Shown in pieces: positions 18,135 through 28,520 of a stretch of 64,000 bases of DNA. Position 1 is the stretch's first letter; each line of letters opens with the position of its first letter. The DNA comes from Xaviernesmea oryzae (GTDB taxonomy: Bacteria > Pseudomonadota > Alphaproteobacteria > Rhizobiales > Rhizobiaceae), in NCBI RefSeq assembly GCF_900109605.1, contig NZ_FOAM01000001.1, positions 356,064-420,063 on the forward strand. The letters are read 5' to 3'. The position numbers and the translations under genes are program-made. The notes under the pieces are model-generated. The model was not told where the DNA came from, ran no database searches, and was given only the letters and a program-made list of their open reading frames with translations.

Positions 18135-18803
18135 ATGACTGCAGCACGCAAGGACCGCCCGGCCGCCAATGCTGGAGCGCTGATCGGCCGGCGGGCCGTG
18201 GTCGGTGGTCTGGCGATCGTCGCTGCCGCTGCAGTCTTCGGCTTCGACCTGCGCCCCGCTGCTGCCCAGGCCAGCATCCAGGCCTCGCTCGCCCAGAAGA
18301 TCGCCAATCATTTTTCCTCGGTGAAGACCATGGCGGGCGAATTCGTGCAGTTCGGTCCGCGTGGCGAACAGACGGCCGGCAAGTTCTATATCAGCCGGCC
18401 CGGCAAGCTGCGTTTCAACTACGAAGCGCCATCGCCCATGCGGGTGATCGCCGATGGAAAATCTGTCGTCATCGGCAATCAGAAGCTCAAGACCTGGGAT
18501 ATCTATCCCTTGTCGAAGACGCCGCTCAACCTTCTGCTCTCCAATTCGATCGACCTGACCTCCTCCATGGTGCGCGATGTTCGCGAGGAGCCGGACCTGA
18601 TCACCATCGTGCTCGGCGACCGATCGATCTTCGGCGACTCGACCATCACCATGATGTTCGACCCAAAGACCTACGATCTTCGGCAGTGGACGATTACGGA
18701 TGCCCAGAAGAAGGACACGTCCGTGATGATCTACAATGTCCAGACGGGGGTTCCCATGGATGACGCCGTCTTCCGCATCCCCTATGACGATATCCGCCGC
18801 TGA
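18135..18803 (+). CDS. lolA: Outer-membrane lipoprotein carrier protein LolA family
   Basis: A 222-residue exported protein with a twin-arginine-like N-terminus (GRRAVVGGLAIVAAAAV), cleaved near PAAAQA. The LolA/DUF fold is shown by VKTMAGEFVQFGPRGEQTAGKFYISRPGKLRFNYEAPSP, then VIADGKSVVIGNQKLKTWDIYPL and a TITDAQKKDTSVMIYNVQ segment. It ferries lipoproteins across the periplasm. The ATG at 18135 follows CAGGAGA. It lies downstream of ftsK after a 306-base gap in which I see no gene or clear signal. Its stop abuts the convergent GNAT gene with no spacer. Confidence 0.9.
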   Translation: MTAARKDRPAANAGALIGRRAVVGGLAIVAAAAVFGFDLRPAAAQASIQASLAQKIANHFSSVKTMAGEFVQFGPRGEQTAGKFYISRPGKLRFNYEAPSPMRVIADGKSVVIGNQKLKTWDIYPLSKTPLNLLLSNSIDLTSSMVRDVREEPDLITIVLGDRSIFGDSTITMMFDPKTYDLRQWTITDAQKKDTSVMIYNVQTGVPMDDAVFRIPYDDIRR

Positions 18804-19319
18804 TCAGTCCTGGTTCACCAGCCGTCTGACCATGATCACCTCATCGATCTCGCGGCCCTCATGCAGCATTCCGGCGGGCATCAGCCCGACATGCTTGAAG
18901 CCATGGCGGCGATAAAGCGCGATCGCCGCTGGGTTTTCCGCGCTGGCGGCCAGTTCCACCTGGCGCAGTCCGCGTTCTCGTGCCCGATCGACCACCGCTT
19001 CGACCAGACGATCGCCTATGCCGCGTCCACGGAAATGCCCGCGGACGTAGACCATGATCAGAATGCCGCGATGCCTGGTCCTTGATCCGCGCTCGCGGTC
19101 CAGGCCCATGATGCCGAGAGGCTCTGGTCCCTGGAAGGCGGCAAGGACATCCACCGCTTCCAGCCTGGCGCGCCAATCGGCATCCGTCATCCGCTCCCAA
19201 TCGGCAAGGCTGCTGGCAAAGGCCTGTGGCTCCAGGGTGAGGGCTTCGAGCCTCAGGCTGCGAAACACGGCAAAGTCCTCGGGCGTCAGCAGACGGACGG
19301 TGATGGGTGCGGATTCCAC
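18804..19319 (-). CDS. GNAT-family N-acetyltransferase
   Basis: A 171-residue GNAT enzyme that transfers an acyl group from acetyl-CoA to an amine. Motif A, which binds acetyl-CoA, reads VYVRGHFRGRGIGDRLVEAVVDRA, and motif B is AIALYRRHGFKHVG. The substrate is unknown. The start is GTG at 19319 with a GAGG site upstream. Convergent with lolA and directly adjacent to it; no operon partner. Confidence 0.88.
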   Translation of the reverse strand: MESAPITVRLLTPEDFAVFRSLRLEALTLEPQAFASSLADWERMTDADWRARLEAVDVLAAFQGPEPLGIMGLDRERGSRTRHRGILIMVYVRGHFRGRGIGDRLVEAVVDRARERGLRQVELAASAENPAAIALYRRHGFKHVGLMPAGMLHEGREIDEVIMVRRLVNQD

Positions 19320-19483
19320 GGACGGCCTCGTTTTTCCGATTCGTCTAAAACGCAGTTTGAGCCGACTTATCGCGGATAGCCAAGCGCGGCAAAAATCCTT
19401 ACAGCAGCGAGCATGACATGTGATGGCGCCTCTGGGCTTCGAACCGGGGCGCTGAATGCGTTATCTTCGGGACTTCGACCTTC

Positions 19484-20290
19484 ATGCCCTTTTCGATTGC
19501 CACCTGGAACATCAACTCCGTTCGCCTGCGCCTGCCGCTGGTCGAGCATTTCTTGAAGAGTTGGGCGCCTGACATTCTCTGCTTGCAGGAAACCAAGTGC
19601 CCGAACGAACTCTTCCCCGCGGAGGCCTTCCGCGCGCTTGGCTACCAGCACATCGAAATCCACGGACAGAAGGGTTATCACGGGGTCGCCACCATCTCGC
19701 GCCTGCCGCTGCATGAGCTCTCGGAGCGCCGGCTCTACTGCGGCATCGCCGATGCCCGCCATCTCTCGGTCGTCTTTGCCTACGGCGAACGGCGGGTACG
19801 GCTGCATAACTTCTATGTTCCGGCCGGCGGCGACGAGCCGGATCGGACGATCAATGCCAAATTCGGCCATAAGCTCGACTTCATCGAGGAAATGAAGATG
19901 CTGCATGCCGAGGCAGAGGCCGGTGTGTCGTCGATCCTCGTCGGCGATCTCAACATCGCGCCGCTGGAGCATGACGTCTGGTCACACAAGCAGCTTTTGA
20001 AGATTGTCAGTCATACGCCGATCGAAACCGAAGGCCTGACGGCAGTGCTCTCAAGCGGCGCCTGGGTGGATCTGATGCGCCAGCACAAGCCGGAGCCGGA
20101 AAAGCTCTATACTTGGTGGAGCTACCGCGCCCGCGACTGGGAGGCGGCCGATCGCGGCCGCCGGCTCGACCATATCTGGTCATCGGCCGATCTTGCGCCC
20201 CATCTTTCCCGTGTCGAGATTCTCAAGGAAGCGCGCGGCTGGGAGCGGCCTTCCGACCATGTGCCCGTTATCGCGACCTTCGATCTGTGA
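19484..20290 (+). CDS. xthA: Exodeoxyribonuclease III / AP endonuclease
   Basis: A 268-residue enzyme that cleaves DNA at abasic sites and degrades 3' ends in base excision repair. The catalytic set is visible: ATWNINSVR (metal Asn), LQETK (metal Glu), GDLNIAP (Asp/Asn pair), and the C-terminal RRLDHIWSS and RPSDHVPVIATF with the active-site His. The length is normal. ATG 19484 has no strong ribosome site. Convergent with metA; a GC-rich hairpin lies between the two. Confidence 0.94.
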   Translation: MPFSIATWNINSVRLRLPLVEHFLKSWAPDILCLQETKCPNELFPAEAFRALGYQHIEIHGQKGYHGVATISRLPLHELSERRLYCGIADARHLSVVFAYGERRVRLHNFYVPAGGDEPDRTINAKFGHKLDFIEEMKMLHAEAEAGVSSILVGDLNIAPLEHDVWSHKQLLKIVSHTPIETEGLTAVLSSGAWVDLMRQHKPEPEKLYTWWSYRARDWEAADRGRRLDHIWSSADLAPHLSRVEILKEARGWERPSDHVPVIATFDL

Positions 20291-20297
20291 CATGACC

Positions 20298-20322
20298 GAG
20301 GCCCGCCTTGCGGCAGGCCCCA
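20298..20322. terminator. Hairpin between convergent xthA and metA
   Basis: Within 20298-20322, GGCC and GCC pair with GGC and GGCC over a TTGC loop. It could serve both converging genes. No strong T run is present on either side. Confidence 0.35.
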
Positions 20323-20337
20323 AACGCGTCGTGCGTG

Positions 20338-21315
20338 TCAGCAGCGGCCGCCAACGGCAAGTGGCGGCAGGTCCTGGGGCCTGTCCAGGGCTGCACGATC
20401 CCGGCCGATCTCGGCCAGCTCGTAAGGCGTCGTCTGGTAGATATCGTTGATCCAGTTGCCGAAGAACAGATGCGCATGGCTGCGCCAGCGGTTCGAGGGC
20501 GGCAGGCTGGGATCATTGTGCGGGAAATAGTCGTGCGGCATGCGGATCGGCACGCCGGACTGTACATCGCGCTCATATTCCTCCTGCAGCGAGGTGGAAT
20601 CATATTCGATGTGGTTGAACATATAGAGCCGGTTGCCGGCATCCTCTTGCACCAGGCAGACGCCCATCTCCTCTGAATCCATCAGAATATTGAGCCCCGG
20701 CACCTTCTCGATGTCGGCGCGGCGCACTTCGGTCCAGCGTGAGACCGGGATCTGGAAATCATCCGAGAAGCCATTGAGATAGACGGAAGCCGGGTTGCGG
20801 TTCTGGTGCCGGTAGACGCCGAAGGCCTTCTCTTTCAGGTGATGTTTCGGCACGCCGTGGAAGTGGTAGATCGCCGCCATGGCGCCCCAGCAGATGTTCA
20901 GCGTCGAATGGACGTTCGTATGCGTCCAGTCGAAGATGCGCTGCATCTCCTCCCAATAGGTCACATCCTCATAGGCCAGGGTTTCCACCGGCGCGCCGGT
21001 AATGATCAGCCCGTCGAACTTGCGGTGGCGCACCTCTTCCCAGGTCTCGTAAAAGGCCAGGAGATGATCTTCCGATGTGTTCTTGGCCTTGTGGCCGCCG
21101 ATGCGGATCAGCGAAAATTCCACCTGCAGCGGCGAGGCGCCGACGAGACGCGCCATCTGCACCTCGGTGCGGATCTTGTTGGGCATCAGGTTCAAGAGGC
21201 CGATTTGAAGCGGGCGAATATCCTGGCGGATTGCGACCGTCTCGGTCATGACTCGCACACCTTCCTTGACCAGCGTCTGGAAGGCGGGAAGCGTATCGGG
21301 GATCTTGATGGGCAT
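20338..21315 (-). CDS. metA: Homoserine O-acetyltransferase (MetA family)
   Basis: A 325-residue enzyme of methionine biosynthesis that acylates homoserine. The catalytic Cys142 is in [11 protein letters not shown] and the His/Glu pair lies in MFNHIEYD. Residue 111 is Glu ([11 protein letters not shown]). In this family Gly111 goes with succinyl-CoA and Glu111 with acetyl-CoA, so acetyl transfer is predicted even though the protein is a MetA homologue, as known for Agrobacterium. The ATG at 21315 gives the standard [11 protein letters not shown] start but only a weak ribosome site. A SAM-II riboswitch precedes it. Confidence 0.95.
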   Translation of the reverse strand: MPIKIPDTLPAFQTLVKEGVRVMTETVAIRQDIRPLQIGLLNLMPNKIRTEVQMARLVGASPLQVEFSLIRIGGHKAKNTSEDHLLAFYETWEEVRHRKFDGLIITGAPVETLAYEDVTYWEEMQRIFDWTHTNVHSTLNICWGAMAAIYHFHGVPKHHLKEKAFGVYRHQNRNPASVYLNGFSDDFQIPVSRWTEVRRADIEKVPGLNILMDSEEMGVCLVQEDAGNRLYMFNHIEYDSTSLQEEYERDVQSGVPIRMPHDYFPHNDPSLPPSNRWRSHAHLFFGNWINDIYQTTPYELAEIGRDRAALDRPQDLPPLAVGGRC

Positions 21316-21379
21316 GGGCGCACTCGATCAAAACGGCGCCGGCCATATCAGGGGATGCGGGTGTCTTCAAACAGCCCAC

Positions 21380-21437
21380 GGCCCTTTAGCAACTTGTTTA
21401 ACGTGGCTGCAAGCCGGCCGGCCAAATCACCACGGGA
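21380..21437 (-). promoter_or_regulatory. SAM-II riboswitch upstream of metA
   Basis: Read on the minus strand, the element starts CGTGGTGATTTG, continues through GCCGGCCGGCTTGCAGCCACG and a TTAAACAAGTTGCTAAAGGG tail. This is the conserved SAM-II (metA) aptamer of alphaproteobacteria with its H-type pseudoknot. SAM binding is known to repress methionine genes. The 3' edge is about 65 bases from the metA ATG. Confidence 0.92.
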
Positions 21438-21444
21438 TAACACT

Positions 21445-21473
21445 GTCATAGACCCGCAGCATCCGCGAAGCAA
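21445..21473 (-). promoter_or_regulatory. Sigma-70-type promoter of the SAM-II/metA transcript
   Basis: On the minus strand TTGCTT (21473-21468) and TATGAC (21450-21445) are spaced by 17 bases. Transcription starting about seven bases after the -10 would begin at about 21438, exactly where the riboswitch begins. The 21474-21924 gap holds only doubtful small frames. Confidence 0.65.
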
Positions 21474-21924
21474 TCGGAATCATCAGATCCTGCTCATCGA
21501 CACGCGCGCCCTGCGTGAGGAGAGGAACGCGCAAGTTTCGGCTGGCAGGCTCGACAATCCAAGGCACTGGATCGGCTGCGCCGTGCTTACCAAGGCCGAC
21601 CCTTGGCGCGGCGTGATGCCGCATTTGCTGCAGAAAGGGGCACAAGCACACAGTTTATGCGTTTATGTCAGCACTTTCGGAAGAAAGAGCTGCGATCATG
21701 GGAGGCCTCGGGGAGGAGGCTCGCAGCATATCGCACAAGATCGCCCAGCGGCTAAAGGAAGGCCGTATGAGCGAATTCAACGGGTTGAGGCGTCTGCGGT
21801 TCGTTTGGAACGAGGATTGCAGGACGCTTGCAAGAGGGGGACGCCATGATGCCGACACTTTCATCCCTTCGCTCTGGCACTCTCTGCTCTGGCCAAAAGC
21901 GAGGGTGCGCATAGGTTGGTTATC

Positions 21925-23757
21925 ATGGCAGACAGCAAAGTGGGCATCATCGCAACGCCCCGTCGCGGACATGAGCGTCGCAATCGCGGATCTGGTGGGG
22001 CTTCCCCCAATCTTAGCTTGGCCTATCGCCTCGGCGTGATGTTTTCGGCCTTCTGGTCATCCTCCGTTCGGGTCAAGGTTCTCTCACTCGGGCCAGCGAT
22101 GATCATCGTCATCCTCGCCACCGCCTATATGACGGTGATCCTCAACGAGTGGAACGCGCCCTTCTACGACGCGCTTCAACGTCGCGACCTTCCGGAATTC
22201 TTCCATCAGCTGGAAATCTTCTTCCTGATCGCCGGCGCGCTTCTCCTGCTCAATGTGGTGCAGGCCTGGCTCAACCAAATGACGGCGCTCTACATGCGCG
22301 AGGGGCTGACGCGCGATCTCGTCGATCAATGGCTGAAGCGCAAGCGCGCGCTACGGCTTGCCGCCGACGGCTTGATCGGCGTCAATCCCGATCAGCGGCT
22401 GCATGAGGACGCCCGAACGCTTGCCGAAAGCACCACCGGCCTGACGATCGGCCTTGTCCAGTCCACCATCCTGCTCGTCAGCTTCATCGGCGTGCTCTGG
22501 GAACTCTCGAGTGGCTTCGTCTTCAACATCGGCGGCCACAGTTTCTCGATACCCGGCTATATGGTCTGGGCTGCGATCTTCTATGCGGCGTCCGCCTCGG
22601 TCCTCAGCCGGTTCGTCGGCCGCAAGCTGGTCAGGTTGAACGGAGACCGCTTTTCCAAGGAAGCGGAGCTGCGCTTCTCGCTGATGCACGCCAGCGAAAG
22701 CATCTCCGCCATCACGGTGGAGCGCGGCGAGGAGAACGAGCGCCTGCGCATCAATGCCGATATCACCTCGGTTCTTCACGTGCTCAAGCGGCTGGCTCTG
22801 GCCAACACCAATCTGACCTGGGTTTCGGCCAGCTATGGTTGGCTCGTGGTCGTCGTGCCGATCATCGTGGCAGCGCCGGCCTATTTTTCCGGCGGACTGA
22901 CCTTCGGGCAATTGATGATGTCGGTTGGCGCTTTCAACCAGGTCAATACGGCCTTGCGCTGGTATGTCGCCAATTTCGCCCCGATCGCCGAGTGGCGCGC
23001 GACCCTTGTGCGTGTCACCGATTTTCGCCTGGCCCTGACCGAGATGGACGGACCGATGACCTCGCGCCACGCCATCCAGTATCATGAAACGACGCCTGAC
23101 CGGATGACGCTCGAGGATGTGTCCATCGCCGTGAAGGTCGATGCGCATGTCGATCATTGCGGCGGCTTCCGCCTGTTGGAAACGCCTGTCGAGATCGCCG
23201 CTGGCGAAAAGATCATGATCAATGGCGACCACAATGTGAACCGCCGGCTGCTTTTCCAGGCGCTGGCCGGGGTCTGGCCCTGCGGTGGCGGCCGGATCGG
23301 CCTGCCGCCACAGGACGAGATGCTCTTCGTGCCGCAAACCGCCTATCTCCCTGGCGGCACGCTGCGCGAGGCGCTGTGCTTCCCGGAAGCGCCGGATCAT
23401 TATTCGACGGAGGCGATCGCCGAGGCGCTGGAGGCGGCTGGTCTGTCCGATCTGCTGCCGCGCCTGGATGAGCGCGCGCGCTGGGAAAAGGTTCTCGATA
23501 CCGACGTACAAAAAGCCATCACCTTCGCCCACCTGCTGCTGGCCAAGCCGCGCTGGGTGATCTTCGAGGAAGTTCTGGAAGGCATGGAGCCGGAGCGCGC
23601 CGAGCGTTTGGCCCAGATGCTGACCCGTCTGCCGGAAGCCGGAATGATCTATATCGGGCGATCCGAAACCTATCTGAAAGCGCTCTCGCCCCGCGTGCTC
23701 CACTTAAAGGCGGTCACGGCGGATCCTGCAGGGGCATCTCTCACCAAAGCTGGGTAG
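21925..23757 (+). CDS. SbmA/YddA-like ABC fusion protein with degenerate ATPase
   Basis: A 610-residue protein of the ABC_membrane_2 (SbmA/BacA/YddA) group: six membrane helices (to about residue 330; marks LNEWNAPFYDALQRRDLPEFF and GVNPDQRLHEDARTL) fused to a C-terminal nucleotide-binding-domain remnant. Relatives of the YddA type have a working ATPase. Here Walker A reads NGDHNVNRRLLFQAL from residue 433, so the P-loop glycines, Lys and Ser/Thr are lost (Lys to Arg440). The signature LSxGEQQR reads LDTDVQKAIT, and Walker B is VIFEEVLEGMEP. The fold looks kept, since FVPQTAYLPGGTLREAL (Q-loop) is intact. Perhaps a transporter driven by ion gradient, like SbmA. An ATG at 22039 is an alternative start. 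Confidence 0.85.
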   Translation: MADSKVGIIATPRRGHERRNRGSGGASPNLSLAYRLGVMFSAFWSSSVRVKVLSLGPAMIIVILATAYMTVILNEWNAPFYDALQRRDLPEFFHQLEIFFLIAGALLLLNVVQAWLNQMTALYMREGLTRDLVDQWLKRKRALRLAADGLIGVNPDQRLHEDARTLAESTTGLTIGLVQSTILLVSFIGVLWELSSGFVFNIGGHSFSIPGYMVWAAIFYAASASVLSRFVGRKLVRLNGDRFSKEAELRFSLMHASESISAITVERGEENERLRINADITSVLHVLKRLALANTNLTWVSASYGWLVVVVPIIVAAPAYFSGGLTFGQLMMSVGAFNQVNTALRWYVANFAPIAEWRATLVRVTDFRLALTEMDGPMTSRHAIQYHETTPDRMTLEDVSIAVKVDAHVDHCGGFRLLETPVEIAAGEKIMINGDHNVNRRLLFQALAGVWPCGGGRIGLPPQDEMLFVPQTAYLPGGTLREALCFPEAPDHYSTEAIAEALEAAGLSDLLPRLDERARWEKVLDTDVQKAITFAHLLLAKPRWVIFEEVLEGMEPERAERLAQMLTRLPEAGMIYIGRSETYLKALSPRVLHLKAVTADPAGASLTKAG

Positions 23758-23858
23758 ATACCATGCCGCCACTCTTACGCGGCGACGTACACATTGATCG
23801 ACCTTTCGTCACTTGGGCATGATGGCGCTGGAACTACGGTTCCGCCCGGCGTCTTCTT

Positions 23859-25691
<1,833 letters not shown>

Positions 25692-25694
25692 GGG

Positions 25695-26357
25695 TCAGGC
25701 TCCTGTCATGTCATAGGGGCGAGCGAGCAGGATGGCTCGGCCGCGCTCAAGCGTGATGTGAACGGGCCCCTCCGCCACATTGGAAATCGTGCGGGAGGAA
25801 CCAAAGGGAAGGGCGAAATCCTCAAGCGGGTAGCGGGCGCCTGATATCGTCAGGCCGTCGAGCGCGGTGAAGCCGAGGATGGAGAACAGGCTGCCTTTTG
25901 GCAGGTCGAGCGCGCGTGTGCCGGGCAGCAGCGGATAGGCCTCTTCCTCGCCGGAGGTCAGCACCGCCTCGATTCCGCGCTCGGCCAGCGACAGGCCCAG
26001 AAGCAGATGAAGCAGCGCATGGTCGGAGCGCTCGCCACCCAGCGCGCCTGCTAGCACCAGCCTGGTCGCACCGCGCGCAATCGCAGCTTCGGTGGCAATT
26101 TCGCCGTCTGTTTCGTTCTTGGCGGGCGGATAGGGCTCGCGATGGACTTGCGGATAGCGTGCGATGAGTTCATCGGCCGAAGAGTCGAAATCGCCGACCC
26201 AGAGCTCAGGCAGCGTGGAGAGGAGGGGCGCATGGCGCATGCCGCCATCGGCGGCGACAGCACGATTTCCGGCCAAAAGTGCGGTCAGGCGCGGCCCCGC
26301 CGTCAGCGGACCGCCCATCAGCACCACCATGGTTTCGTGTTGTGTCGTCTCGCGCAT
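25695..26357 (-). CDS. Thiamine pyrophosphokinase
   Basis: A 220-residue enzyme that converts thiamine to thiamine diphosphate using ATP. Family marks are VAADGGMRHA, ELWVGDFDSS, NETDGEIATEAAI and GGERSDHALLHLLLG, plus the C-terminal beta domain GLTISGARYPLEDFALPFGSSRTISN. The ATG at 26357 is chosen for its GGAGG site. It lies upstream of the ABC-F gene. A TPP-riboswitch-controlled thiamine transporter follows beyond vapBC, so the region is a split thiamine-salvage locus: import by ThiBPQ, phosphorylation here. Confidence 0.9.
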   Translation of the reverse strand: MRETTQHETMVVLMGGPLTAGPRLTALLAGNRAVAADGGMRHAPLLSTLPELWVGDFDSSADELIARYPQVHREPYPPAKNETDGEIATEAAIARGATRLVLAGALGGERSDHALLHLLLGLSLAERGIEAVLTSGEEEAYPLLPGTRALDLPKGSLFSILGFTALDGLTISGARYPLEDFALPFGSSRTISNVAEGPVHITLERGRAILLARPYDMTGA

Positions 26358-26442
26358 CGGCTGCCGGCCTCCATGACCCGCCGCCATAGCCTATTGCGGG
26401 GCGGAAGGGGAAGCCCGCTTCGTGGACATCGGAGGAGTTGGA

Positions 26443-26853
26443 TCAAAGCTGCTGTTCGAGCCAGTTTTCAATCACCAGTCCATTGTAGGCTTGGAAGTCA
26501 CGAACGTTATGGGTGACAAGGACAAGATCGAATGAGATCGCATGGGCCGCGATCAGCTTGTCGAGCTGATCGCGGCCCATGCGATCTCGTGTTGCAAACC
26601 GGACTGCACCGTAAGCACGTGCGGATTGCGCATCAAAAGGAAGGACAGGGATCACTTGGGCCAAGCGGTCGAGACTTCTTTGCTCCGTCTCCCTATTGGG
26701 GGAGGCTTCGGCCCCATAGCTCAATTCGGCGAAGGTGATGGCCGACATCACGACATCGCCGACTCGATGCATGGAAAAGCGCTTCGAAACGGATGCTGGA
26801 TGGTTTTTAAGCAGGTAGATGCATATATTTGTATCCAGCATGTAACGGGGCAT
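26443..26853 (-). CDS. vapC: VapC-type PIN-domain toxin
   Basis: A 136-residue PIN-domain ribonuclease toxin. Acidic metal-binding residues are Asp7 (YMLDTNICIYLLK), Glu43 (TFAELSYG), Asp98 (RDQLDKLIAAHA) and the terminal Asp in THNVRDF. VapC toxins cut tRNA or rRNA and are neutralised by VapB. The ATG at 26853 overlaps the vapB stop as TAATG, giving translational coupling; a TTG further out is less likely. Codons around Asp98 form a perfect 25-bp inverted repeat. Confidence 0.93.
   Translation of the reverse strand: MPRYMLDTNICIYLLKNHPASVSKRFSMHRVGDVVMSAITFAELSYGAEASPNRETEQRSLDRLAQVIPVLPFDAQSARAYGAVRFATRDRMGRDQLDKLIAAHAISFDLVLVTHNVRDFQAYNGLVIENWLEQQL
26534..26588. repeat. Perfect 25-bp inverted repeat inside vapC
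   Basis: Arms at 26534-26558 and 26564-26588 are exact reverse complements around the loop TGTCG. The centre, 26561, is the middle base of the GAC codon for catalytic Asp98. Because the centre falls in the middle of a codon, both strands encode nearly the same peptide (MGRDQL then ELIAAHAIS on the plus strand). The transcript would fold into a very stable hairpin. Confidence 0.95.
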
Positions 26854-27089
26854 TAGAGCCAATCTCGCTCTTTTTGCTCCATGTCTCCGCGTCCCTCCGC
26901 CATGAAGTCTGGACTGAAGCTGGCAAAAATTTCCAGAACATTCGCCAGCGATGGGCGAGACGGTCGAATACGAAGTTCATCTCCGACCCGTTCGATTTCC
27001 AATTCGACATCGCTTTGAGGATAAGCAAGGTCTGCCGGAATTCGAACAGCTTGGGAATTGCCGTTCTTAAAGAGGCGGGTCGTATGCAT
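26853..27089 (-). CDS. vapB: VapB-type antitoxin
   Basis: A 78-residue antitoxin with the swapped-hairpin (AbrB/MazE-like) DNA-binding fold: TTRLFKNGNSQAVRIPADLAY, then VELEIERVGDELRIRPS. The C-terminal part (EIFASFSPDFMAEGRGDMEQKERDWL) is the likely VapC-binding tail. It is the first gene of the pair and overlaps vapC by one base. VapB-VapC complexes normally bind their own promoter; a suitable inverted repeat lies just upstream. Confidence 0.93.
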   Translation of the reverse strand: MHTTRLFKNGNSQAVRIPADLAYPQSDVELEIERVGDELRIRPSRPSLANVLEIFASFSPDFMAEGRGDMEQKERDWL

Positions 27090-27110
27090 GATGAGAACCC
27101 TCGACGAGCG

Positions 27111-27157
27111 ATGTACATCTTATGTGTGTACATATGCTAAGTGTCAGAGATTTTCAA
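27111..27157 (-). promoter_or_regulatory. vapBC promoter and operator
   Basis: On the minus strand TTGAAA (27157-27152) and TATGTA (27134-27129) are 17 bases apart. Two ATGTACA-type half-sites at 27111-27117 and 27127-27133 form an inverted repeat that covers the -10 and start site. This is the expected position for VapB-VapC autorepression. Confidence 0.65.
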
Positions 27158-27224
27158 GGTTCATGATGGAACCAGACCAAACCTCGACCCGCTTCTGCTC
27201 GTTTGCCCGGCCTATTTCTACCGC

Positions 27225-27253
27225 TTGAAAAGGGCGCGGTCGCCGATTACAGA
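27225..27253 (+). promoter_or_regulatory. Promoter of the thiamine transport operon
   Basis: TTGAAA at 27225-27230 and TACAGA at 27248-27253 are spaced by 17 bases, about 12 bases before the TPP riboswitch begins. Confidence 0.5.
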
Positions 27254-27265
27254 TCGAGATGCTCT

Positions 27266-27375
27266 AACGGGGTGCCCTTTGATCCGCTTTGCCTGATGGC
27301 AGGCGCATTCGGGGGCTGAGAGGCGTCAGCGCCAACCCGAGGAACCTGATCCGGCTCATACCGGCGGAGGGATTA
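27266..27375 (+). promoter_or_regulatory. TPP riboswitch (THI element) before thiBPQ
   Basis: Conserved blocks occur in order: ACGGGGTGCCC, then GGGCTGAGAGGCGTC, CAACCC, GAACCTGATCCGG and TACCGGCGGAGGGA. These are the P2-P5 elements of the TPP aptamer. The 3' edge is about 65 bases before thiB. Binding of thiamine diphosphate is known to shut such operons off, here thiamine uptake. Confidence 0.95.
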
Positions 27376-27439
27376 GACGGCCTTGCTTCAGCGCCTTCTC
27401 GCCTTTCGATATCCGATTGATTCGCAAGGAGGCGCGACG

Positions 27440-28456
27440 ATGACGTTCAACCGGTATTTCCTCTCCCTTCTGTCGGCCGGCGCGCTGGCTTTTACCGCTC
27501 TCTCGGTAAGGGCCGAAGACAAGCAACTGACCGTTTACACCTATGAAAGCTTCACCAGTGAGTGGGGTCCGGGGCCGAAGATTGCCGCGCTGTTCGAGAA
27601 GAGCTGCGGCTGCAAGGTCAATTATGTCAGCGTTGCCGATGGCGTGGAACTGCTGACCCGCCTGCGGCTGGAGGGTGCGTCTTCCAAGGCCGACGTCGTC
27701 GTCGGTCTCGATACAAATCTGGTGACTGAAGCCAAGGCCACCGGTTTCTTCGCACCGCACGGCGTCGATACCGGAGCGCTCGATGTGCCCGGCGGCTTCA
27801 AGGACGACAGCTTCCTGCCCTATGACTATGGCCATTTCGCCTTCGTCTACGACACGCAGACGATCAAGACGCCGCCGAAAAGCCTGAAGGAGCTGGTCGA
27901 TGGGCCGGCCAAGGACAAGATCGTCATCGAGGATCCGCGCACCTCGACGCCGGGTCTCGGGCTTCTGCTCTGGGTCAAGGCGATCTATGGCGATCAGGCG
28001 GGTGCCGCCTGGGCGAAGCTGAAGGACCGGATCCTGACGGTGACGCCCGGCTGGTCGGAAGCCTATGGCCTGTTCACCAAGGGTGAAGTGCCGATGGTGC
28101 TCTCCTACACGACCTCGCCGGCCTACCACATGGTTGCGGAAAACAACGATCGTTATCAGGCCGCGGAATTTTCGGAAGGTCATTATATCCAGATCGAAGT
28201 GGCTGGAATGACCAAGTCCGCCCGTGATCCGGCGCTTGCCAAATCCTTCCTCGCCATGCTCGCCGGCCCGCAGGCGCAGGGCATCCTGCCGACCACCAAC
28301 TGGATGATGCCGGTCGGCAAGCCGGCCGAGCCGCTCCCGGCCGCCTTCGACAAGCTGGTCAAGCCGGCCAAGACGCTGCTGATCCCCTCCGACGAGGTGG
28401 CCGCCAATCGCCGTGCATGGATCGAGGAATGGCTGGCGGCGATGAGCCGCAATTGA
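27440..28456 (+). CDS. thiB: Thiamine ABC transporter, substrate-binding protein
   Basis: A 338-residue periplasmic binding protein. Signal peptide residues 1-25 ([19 protein letters not shown]). ThiB marks are [34 protein letters not shown], then [10 protein letters not shown] and [10 protein letters not shown]. It binds thiamine, TMP or TPP. AAGGAGG lies seven bases before the ATG. First gene of thiBPQ, directly behind the TPP riboswitch. Confidence 0.95.
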   Translation: MTFNRYFLSLLSAGALAFTALSVRAEDKQLTVYTYESFTSEWGPGPKIAALFEKSCGCKVNYVSVADGVELLTRLRLEGASSKADVVVGLDTNLVTEAKATGFFAPHGVDTGALDVPGGFKDDSFLPYDYGHFAFVYDTQTIKTPPKSLKELVDGPAKDKIVIEDPRTSTPGLGLLLWVKAIYGDQAGAAWAKLKDRILTVTPGWSEAYGLFTKGEVPMVLSYTTSPAYHMVAENNDRYQAAEFSEGHYIQIEVAGMTKSARDPALAKSFLAMLAGPQAQGILPTTNWMMPVGKPAEPLPAAFDKLVKPAKTLLIPSDEVAANRRAWIEEWLAAMSRN

Positions 28457-28520
28457 TGACGGCCGTTCGCCGTCCGCCAGCGCCAATGCGCCCCTTAAGT
28501 GACGCCCTGGAGCGCGGCGT

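Noticed and set aside
21665..22039. 124-codon frame ending in a TGATG overlap with an internal ATG of the ABC fusion gene
   Set aside because: The overlap hints at coupling, but there is no ribosome site, the translation is not family-like, and the fusion protein's own N-terminal residues before 22039 look plausible.
26542..26856. Plus-strand frame in vapC encoding a VapC-like peptide MGRDQL then ELIAAHAIS
   Set aside because: The resemblance is produced by the perfect inverted repeat in vapC; the rest of the frame has no PIN-domain residues.
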